The notes under the pieces were generated by a model. That model ran no database searches. It worked only from the letters and a program-made list of their open reading frames with translations, and was not told the DNA's origin. From NCBI GenBank assembly GCA_958450365.1, contig CAUEEP010000937.1:434501-498500 (forward strand): DNA of 64,000 bases, read 5' to 3'. Both the position numbers and the translations under genes were made by a program. Numbering within the stretch: the stretch's first letter is position 1; each line of letters opens with the position of its first letter. Positions 54,165-61,447 of this stretch are shown here, one piece after another. The stretch comes from Mesorhabditis belari (taxonomy: Eukaryota > Nematoda > Chromadorea > Rhabditida > Rhabditidae).

Positions 54165-54340
54165 GGAAATACAGTCCGGTGCAAACCCACCGCTTAAATT
54201 CCAATTTTCTATTTTCTGCGGCTCCTGTGCCAGTGACGAAAAAACTGAGATCGTAGTTAGATTCAGAACCAAAAAAAAAACGTCGAAGCTTGCCGGAGAA
54301 CACTTCGATTCGGAAGAAGCAGTCAAAAATTGGCTTTGAA
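54165..54340 (+). pseudogene. Mariner transposase C-terminal fragment
   Basis: AATACAGTCCGG resembles the codons for the YSPD step of mariner transposases. Near 54300 the frame reads HFDSEEAVKNWL, the usual C-terminal end. The part between is frameshifted. Confidence 0.6.
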
Positions 54341-54450
54341 AGTTTTTCGATTTGTTTCGAAAGTTTGATTCAAAACCAAAATCCTACCACGAAAGGGGAA
54401 CCCGCAAATTGCCTGTAAAATAAGCAGAAGGCAGAAATGATCATGCTACA

Positions 54451-54985
54451 GTGCTAAGGCACCTTCATACCTTTGGATTTAGATCGAAACTTGGGGCTTG
54501 GGTGCCCCATGACCTCAATGGCCCCCAGAAGTGGCAGCGCGCCTCGATCAGTGCCGTCAATCTCTCACAATACGAAAGGAAATCCTTTCTTCCTCGAATT
54601 GTGACAGGAGATGAGAAATGGGTTTTATCTGTGAACTTTCGGAGAAAGCGGCAATGGGTGGGACCAGGCGAGAAACCCGAAAGTGACCCTAAGCCCGATT
54701 TGCACCAGAAGAAGTTTATGTTCTGCGTTTTCTGGGATATGGATGGAGTGGTGTGCTGGATAGCAAGACGACCGAGCTGGGAGTTGCTGGATAGCAAGAC
54801 GACCGAGCCTGGGAGTTGCTGGATAGCAAGACGACCGTTAATGCAATCAAATACAGTGAACAGTTGGGAAAGGTGAATGATTCACTGAAGAAGAATCGGC
54901 CCTCCAAGTCAAAGATCGTTCTCATCCACGACAACGCGCCCTCGTGTTGCAAAACTGACTCGCTCTAAAATAGCCTTGTTTGGGA
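54451..54985 (+). pseudogene. Mariner transposase core, interrupted
   Basis: Reads RHLHTFGFRSKLGAWVPHDL, RKSFLPRIVTGDEKWVLSVN, KFMFCVFWDMDGVV and LIHDNAPSC. These are the WVPH.L linker, the first catalytic Asp in TGDEKW, the WD.DGV strand and the second Asp in HDNAP. A 20-bp unit (GGATAGCAAGACGACCGAGC) is tandemly triplicated near 54755-54835, disrupting the frame. After TCGCTCTAA the match stops; the C-terminal part (SPDFTPFDYYLFSSF) reappears at 55735-55830, so about 750 bp are inserted. Not functional. Confidence 0.85.
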
Positions 54986-55007
54986 ACTTTTATATATATA
55001 TATGTTG

Positions 55008-55478
55008 TGTCCGATTTAGATTTCCGTCCGATTTAGATTCAATCTAAATCGGACGTCCGATTTAGATTGAACTTATCGCGGACGTCCGATTTAGATTACA
55101 GTCTATATCGGACGACTCAATCTAAATCGGACGTCTTATATAGATTGAACAATAATATAAACATGTTTAGTAGATGTTTTTAAGCGTTTTCTGTAGTTTT
55201 CTGCATTTTCAAAGGTCTTTTATTGATTATTTCATAGTTGAGTTTTCTTTTCAGAAAAAGACAGTAACAGACCTTTGAAAAATGCAGAAAACTACAGAAA
55301 ACGCTTAAGAAAATATATCAAACATGTTTATATTATTGTTCAATCTATATAAGACGTCCGATTTAGATTGAGTCTAAATCGGACGTCCGATATAGACTGT
55401 AATCTAAATCGGACGTCCGCGATAAGTTCAATCTAAATCGGACGTCCGATTTAGATTGAACGATTAGACACGTGTATG
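55008..55478. mobile_element. Large palindrome (TCCGATTTAGATT) inside mariner
   Basis: The left arm to about 55235 and the right arm from about 55260 are inverse copies almost to the last base. The ends consist of alternating CGTCCGATTTAGATT and AATCTAAATCGGACG, themselves palindromic. The centre is GTTGAGTTTTCTTTTCAG. Inserted between the two halves of a mariner transposase. Confidence 0.85.
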
Positions 55479-55496
55479 TATGACATTAAAAACTAA

Positions 55497-55759
55497 TTTA
55501 AAATTGACCGAGCTACAAGATCGAGCTTATATATTGAGGATTTAAAATAGTTCAGAGACGAAAAAATATCACAAGGTAACTTATTCCAAATACGAGGAAC
55601 ACGACAAGCAAAAGAATGATACAGTTGGCGGTTATGAAAGCTTTGAAAGGGGGTAATCTGAAAGTTGTGACTACGAGTTCTTCTGGCGTGATTCGAAATT
55701 TTGGCGGAAAAAAATTCCCCATACAGTCCGGCGCATTCCTCATACAGTCCGGACTTCAC
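55497..55759 (-). pseudogene. LINE reverse-transcriptase C-terminal fragment
   Basis: The minus strand reads ARRTRSHNFQITPFQSFHN then SFACRVPRIWNKLPCDIF, the end of the RT/thumb region of jockey- or CR1-like non-LTR retrotransposons (…R.F....R...LWN.LP). 5'-truncated, as is normal for LINEs. A paralogous fragment lies near 58170-58360. Confidence 0.65.
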
Positions 55760-55832
55760 GCCTTTTGATTACTATTTATTCTCATCGTTCTCATCTCTTC
55801 TTGATCACGCATTCGTTGATTCTGATTTGCAG
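55740..55832 (+). pseudogene. Mariner transposase C-terminal half
   Basis: SPDFTPFDYYLFSSF is the third catalytic Asp region (YSPDLAP.DYHLF in relatives; here DYY). Continues FVDSDLQN to a stop. Companion to 54451-54985. Confidence 0.75.
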
Positions 55833-55897
55833 AATTAATGCAAAGATTGAAGCTTTGAATCGATAAAGATATAGATAAAGATATTGATAAAGATATA

Positions 55898-56419
55898 TTG
55901 GGTTGGGGAGAATGAGTCGGCGCCGAAAATCAAAAAAATGTCTAAAACTTCTATTCGACTTCGTCAAATAATATGCGTTTGATATGAGTAGAATGGTTAA
56001 CTAATTCTCTACAAAATCACATTTAAAAGAAAATTCAAACAGCGCCTCCGCTCAAGAAAAAGCCATTTTTTCACAAAAAAACTACAAACTGTGATCTAGA
56101 AAAAACCATTGGTGGGATCTTCCTGCAAATTTGGCAACTTAAGTAATTGAATGTGCTCTATCTTTTTTATATAAACACCAAAGGAGGTTTATGTGGAAGA
56201 AACTGTTCAAATGATGAGTCGGACTCTTTGCCATTTTAACCAGCTGCGTTTGGAAGTTCATAAACTCGACGAAAAAAGCTTTGTGGAATCTCTCAAAAGT
56301 GATTTTTGTAGAGAAATAGTGGATCCTTTTTGATGAAACCAAACGTATGTTTAAAGAAGGCTTTATGTGTGCAAAAAGTCCCTTTAAAGTTTGGCGCCGA
56401 CTCATTCTCCCCAACCCAA
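55898..56419. mobile_element. MITE with 27-bp TIRs, TA target duplication
   Basis: TTGGGTTGGGGAGAATGAGT plus CGGCGCC at the left is inverted exactly at 56393-56419, and TA flanks both ends (55896-55897, 56420-56421). No transposase inside. Inserted within a GATATAGATAAA microsatellite that continues on both sides. Confidence 0.9.
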
Positions 56420-56572
56420 TAGATAAAGATATAGACAAGATATGGATAAAGATATAGACAAGATATAGACAAGATATAGATAAAGATATAGACAAGATAT
56501 GGATAAAGATATAGACAAGATATCAATAAAGATATCAATAAAGGTATCAATAAAGATATCGATAAAGATTGA
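56420..56572. repeat. (GATATAGATAAA)n repeat
   Basis: About 12 units of AAGATATAGACAAGATAT and GATAAAGATATA; the left part, 55858-55895, was separated by the MITE. Confidence 0.9.
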
Positions 56573-56899
56573 ACGGCAGAAAGAGAGGGAAAGGGAAAAG
56601 AAATTAAAAAATACCGACTGGGGCAACCAGTGGTGAATTTATCGCATACACGAAATATATCAATCACAAGACAACGACACACACAATACTAGGCTATATC
56701 TTAACTTAACCCACGTCATGACAGACGGCTCCCTAACCCTAAGCTCAATGGGGAACTAAATAGCTTTTTTGGTGGTGAAGGGAAGATGACGATGAAGGAG
56801 TGGCTTGTCACTTTAAAGAACTGGGGCCACAACCACCAGACTGCCCTCCAGAAAACCTCTCAACCCGAAGGGAAAGGAAATCCGAAGGGGGTGACCATG
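56573..56899. other. Intergenic, no gene seen
   Basis: Holds GC-richer sequence (CCCTAACCCTAAGC near 56731) but no exon I can support. Confidence 0.35.
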
Positions 56900-56973
56900 T
56901 CGCATGTGGGGTTCGAACCCTCGACCTTCCGATTAAGATAAAAGACACTTAACTAGTCAGCCACACGTGCTCA
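56900..56973 (-). pseudogene. tRNA-like sequence
   Basis: Minus strand: GTGTGGCTGACTAGTTAAGT (box A) and AGGGTTCGAACCCC (box B) with a normal-size variable region. The T-stem pairs well (GAGGG/CCCCA partly). The acceptor is not convincing. Could be a tRNA or a tRNA-derived repeat. Confidence 0.45.
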
Positions 56974-57489
56974 GTCAGCCAAATTGGGGAAACAATTCAA
57001 CAAATAACAATTCAACTACAGTCTTTAAGACGAAAATATGGAAATCGACTTTTCAAAAATTGACAAAAACAAATTGTCATATTGTCGATTGTCAGAATCT
57101 GTTTATTATCTAGCTGGACAGTCAAAAGCTATCGAAAAACTATATTTGATTAAACTATTTGATTAAATATAAAGCCTTTTCTATAGCTTGATGAATGGCT
57201 TCCAAAACTTTCGAAAGTAAAAAGAAAATCGAAAAATTTTCCTAAATATTTCTTTCTCGCGCTGGAATTGTAAAATTTACGGAATTTTTTAGCGTTTTCA
57301 GCTTTTTTTTTTTGTTTGTTTTCCACTCTTTTTAAAGCTTTTTCTGAGTCTTTTGCAAAAGAAAGGAAATCGATTTGAGCAAAAATGAGCAAAAAAGCAA
57401 AAAAAGCAAAAAAGCAAAAGAGAAAACCGATAGAAATGATTGAGAAAAACAAAGAATTATCGTTTACAGATACTTTCAATTTTCCTACA

Positions 57490-58250
57490 GACGAGAAGAT
57501 ACCAGACGGGAGCTTATCCCAAGTCCAAGACGGGAGCTTCTTCCAAGTCCAAGAAGAGAGCTTATTTCAACTCCAAGACGGGAGCTTATTCTAACTCCAA
57601 GACGGGAGCTTATTCCAAGACGGGAGCCTATTCCAAGTCCAAGAAGGGAGCTTATTCCAAGAAGGGAGCTTATTCCAAGACGGGAGCTTATTCCAACTCC
57701 AAGACGGGAGCTTATCCCAAGAAGGGAGCTGATTCCAAGAAGGGAGCTTATCCCAAGTCCAAGACGGGAGCTGATTCCAAGACGGGAGCTGATTCCAAGA
57801 CGGGAGCTGATTCCAAGACGGGAGCTGATTCCAAGACGGGAGCTTATCCCAAGTCCAAGACGGGAGCTGATTCCAAGACGGGAGCTGATTCCAAGAAGGG
57901 AGCTTCTTCCAAGTCCAAGACGGGAGCTGATTCCAAGAAGGGAGCTGATTCCAAGAAGGGAGCTTCTTCCAAGTCCAAGACGGGAGCTGATTCCAAGAAG
58001 GGAGCTGATTCCAAGAAGGGAGCTTCTTCCAAGTCCAAGACGGGAGCTGATTCCAAGAAGGGAGCTGATTCCAAGAAGGGAGCTGATTCCAAGAAGGGAG
58101 CTTCTTCCAAGTCCAAGACGGGAGCTGATTCCAAGACGGGAGCTGATTCCAAGAAGGGAGCTGATTCCAAGAAGGGATCTTATTCCAATTCAAAGAAGGG
58201 AGCTTATCCCAAGACGCGAGCTTATTCCAAACCCTACTAATACGGTTCGC
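57490..58250. repeat. 18-bp array with 24-bp variants, WNQLPS codons
   Basis: Units of CCAAGACGGGAGCTGATT (18 bp) and CCAAGTCCAAGACGGGAGCT. On the minus strand one frame reads NQLPSW over and over, and enters directly from a LINE-like sequence RISRVWNKLASWDKLPS at its upstream edge. Confidence 0.95.
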
Positions 58251-58370
58251 AAAAGAATGATAAAGGGAAAGATGATGGGAAAGATGGTGGGGATGAGAAC
58301 TGACCGAAATTTGATAAGGATCACTACGTGTACTACTAGAAATTTCCACAATTGCACACAAAAAGCACAT
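58170..58370 (-). pseudogene. LINE RT C-terminal fragment feeding the array
   Basis: The minus strand reads STRSDPYQISVSSHPHHLSH then SLYHSFANRISRVWNKL, clearly related to the fragment at 55497-55759. The frame continues into the NQLPSW repeats. GAATTATCG/GAGCAAAAAAGCAAA flanks recur at 57380-57460 and 58375-58450, so the whole array is bracketed by a duplicated segment. Confidence 0.65.
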
Positions 58371-58493
58371 CGATTTGAGCAAAAAAAGCAAACAGGCAAA
58401 AAAGCAAAAAAGAAAACCGAGAGAAATGGTTGAGAAAAACAAAGAATTATCGAATTTTAGAGAAACAATCGAACAAATGTTTAAATAGAAATA

Positions 58494-58496
58494 GAA

Positions 58497-58528
<32 letters not shown>

Positions 58529-58530
58529 TA
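58494..58530. repeat. (AT)n microsatellite
   Basis: TA dinucleotide tract with one CA interruption. Confidence 0.9.
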
Positions 58531-58915
58531 AAGCCTGAATAAAGCACTTCTATTCGCCCCTGAATAAAGATGAATAAAGCATTCATCAATTCTTAACGAC
58601 AAATCGATTCACCTCGATTGTCTACTGGATTTTAGGCAACCAAAAAAGTATTCCATCGATTGGCTAAGCATTTCAATCTAATCTAAAGCTTAAAAACAGG
58701 TTTCACTGCAATGAAAGGCGTGTTTTTAAACGAAAATATCGAAAATCGAAAATCGAAAAGTTTTGTGCCAAAAAAAAGTGAGAAAAATCTGGGGAAAAGG
58801 TGAAATGAAAAAATATGAAAGGGGAAAAGGAGAGCGCGCGGCTTTCAGTAAACATTGCAATTTGTGTGGCGGTGAAAGGGAAGGGGTCAAAAGGGATAGT
58901 CACCCCTACCACCCT
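58531..58915. other. Intergenic, no gene seen
   Basis: AT-rich, then a G/A-rich part at 58790-58890. Confidence 0.4.
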
Positions 58916-59020
58916 GTAACCCAGCCCGCCAGCCCGCCAGCTCGCCAGCCCCGCAGCCACCTAGCCGCCCAGCTCCCCAGCTTCCCAGCTCCCCAGCTCC
59001 CCAGCTCCCCAGCTTCCCAG
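58916..59020. repeat. 10-bp repeat (AGCTCCCCAG)
   Basis: About ten imperfect units of CCAGCTTCCCAG and CCAGCCCGCCAG. Confidence 0.9.
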
Positions 59021-59499
59021 CCACTTAAGACTTAAATAAACCACTTAGGACTCTAAGTTGCCTTCCAGGTCTCCCAGTTTTCAGAAAATTAACGTAAAAG
59101 CTGAAAAGCTGCAGCGAAAAAGTGACCAATCTTTTCAGTACCTCTTACCCAAAGGGAATAAAATCGATTTTCTAAAATCTAATAAATACCAATTTTTACA
59201 TGCTATCCAACTAAGAAAAATCCAAAGTTTCATGAAAATCTGTCTACTAGAAAAAAAGTTAATAGGGTAAACCCGTTTCCAAGCTATTTCTTTCAGCTAT
59301 TCGACAAAAAACAGTCGAAAAACTGAATCACAGATTATTTAGCTGCTTTTTTGGAATGATTGTTTCTGCTTTAAATGACTTTGGCTTTAAATGGCTTTGG
59401 CTTTAAATGGCTTTAGAAAAGGTGTGTTTCAAGGTGAGAACGAACTAGAGATGAAAACTTGAATTGGGAAAAGCTCAAAAAGGGAGATGGTCATTGTTC

Positions 59500-59672
59500 T
59501 GAGAGGCTTTAAAGCTTGAAGCTAAAGCTTGCTTGAAGCTAAAGCTTGCTTGAAGCTAAAGCTTGCTTGAAGCTAAAGCTTGCTTGAAGCTAAAGCTTGC
59601 TTGAAGCTAAAGCTTGCTTGAAGCCAAAGCTTGAATCCAAAGCTTGAATCTAAAGCTTAAATCCAAAGCTAG
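59500..59672. repeat. 19-bp repeat (TTGAAGCTAAAGCTTGC)
   Basis: About eight units, each with the AAGCTTGCTTGAAGCT palindrome. Confidence 0.9.
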
Positions 59673-59699
59673 TTTTGGCCAAGATAACAAACCATTTCC

Positions 59700-59918
59700 G
59701 GTAGATTTCCCCAATCTTTTAGCTCCAATATTATGTCAAAATGTACATTTCGGACGTCCACTTTTAGGAAGCTCTTCGACTCTATTTTGTTGCAAAATCC
59801 GGTATACCGTCATTCGATGCATTTTCAGCAGTTCGGCAATATCCGAAGTTGATCGTCCTTGTGCTCCAAGCTGAAGAATAGCGGCACGGTTGGGAGAAGC
59901 GTTCACCATTATGTCCAA
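59700..59918 (-). pseudogene. Tc1/mariner-type HTH transposase fragment
   Basis: From an ATG at 59918 the minus strand reads NRAAILQLGAQGRSTSDIAE then LLKMHRMTVYRILQQ and PKSGRPK, an N-terminal helix-turn-helix followed by the GRP(K/R) hook of Tc1/mariner transposases. It stops after about 60 codons and no catalytic domain follows. Confidence 0.7.
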
Positions 59919-60035
59919 ACTTAAAAATTTGCTTTAAAACTGCTACATAATATAAAAAAAAACATTCAAATTAAGAAAAAAATAATCCTTTGGCAAGAAA
60001 TAAAAATCAATGAGTTTCTTAAATCAATGTTACAA

Positions 60036-61328
60036 CCTTGTAACCTGTAACCTGTAACCTGTAACCTGTACTTGTAACCTGTAACCTGTAACCTGTAACC
60101 TGTAACCTGTAACCTGTACTTGTAACCTGTAACCTGTAACCTGTAACCTGTACTTGTAACCTGTAACCTGTACTTGTAACCTGTAACCTGTAACCTGTAA
60201 CCTGTAACCTGTAACCTGTAACCTGTAACCTGTAACCTGTACTTGTAACCTGTAACCTGTAACCTGTAACCTGTAACCTGTAACCTGTAACCTACTTGTA
60301 ACCCGTAACCTGTAACCTGTAACCTGACTTGTAACCTGTAACCTGTAACCTGTAACCTGTACCTTGTAACCCTGTAACCTGTAACCTGTAACCTGTAACC
60401 TGTACTTGTAACCTGTAACCTGTAACCTGTAACCTGTACTTGTAACCTGTAACCTGTAACCTGTAACCTGTACTTGTAACCTGTAACCTGTAACCTGTAA
60501 CCTGTAACCTGTAACCTGTAACCTGTAACCTGTAACCTGTACTTGTAACCTGTAACCTGTAACCTGTGCTTGTAACCTGTAACCTGTAACCTGTGCTTGT
60601 AACCTGTAACCTGTAACCTGTAACCTGTAACCTGTAACCTGTAACCTGTAACCTGTAACCTGTACTTGTAACCTGTAACCTGTAACCTGTAACCTGTACT
60701 TGTAACCTGTAACCTGTAACCTGTAACCTGTAACCTGTAACCTGTACTTGTAACCTGTAACCTGTAACCTGTAACCTGTAACCTGTAACCTGTAACCTGT
60801 AACCTGTAACCTGTAACCTGTAACCTGTACTTGTAACCTGTAACCTGTAACCTGTAACCTGTACTTGTAACCTGTAACCTGTAACCTGTAACCTGTAACC
60901 TGTAACCTGTAACCTGTAACCTGTAACCTGTAACCTGTAACCTGTACTTGTAACCTGTAACCTGTAACCTGTAACCTGTACTTGTAACCTGTAACCTGTA
61001 ACCTGTAACCTGTAACCTGTAACCTGTAACCTGTACTTGTAACCTGTAACCTGTAACCTGTAACCTGTAACCTGTAACCTGTAACCTGTAACCTGTAACC
61101 TGTAACCTGTAACCTGTACTTGTAACCTGTAACCTGTAACCTGTAACCTGTACTTGTAACCTGTAACCTGTAACCTGTAACCTGTAACCTGTAACCTGTA
61201 ACCTGTACCTGTAACCTGTAACCCTTGTAACCTGTAACCTGTAACCTGTAACCTGTAACCTGTAACCTGTAACCTGTAACCTGTACTTGTAACCTGTAAC
61301 CTGTAACCTGTAACCTGTACTTGTAACC
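60036..61328. repeat. 7-bp array (TGTAACC = TTACAGG), 1.3 kb
   Basis: About 180 heptamers with regular TGTACT interruptions every 4 to 12 units. Because 7 and 3 share no factor, frames remain open for over 430 codons on the minus strand; not genes. It resembles but is not the usual nematode telomere repeat TTAGGC. Confidence 0.97.
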
Positions 61329-61447
61329 ATACTTATGCCGCACCCTGTAGTCTGATCTCTTTATCTTCTTTCTGTCAAAATATCGTGCTGTTTTCGAAAG
61401 AATCTTATTGTTGTTGTTTGACCAAAGTTAATTGTTTATTTCAAACT

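Noticed and set aside
56731..56745. CCCTAACCCTAAGC as a telomere seed
   Set aside because: Two units only, no array.
57440..58589. 266- and 332-codon ORFs over the 18-bp array
   Set aside because: Repeat translations. Only the LINE-derived edge on the minus strand carries biological signal, and it is a fragment.
59966..61343. 437- and 454-codon minus-strand ORFs
   Set aside because: Translations of the 7-bp TGTAACC array. With no stop in any phase, long ORFs are inevitable.
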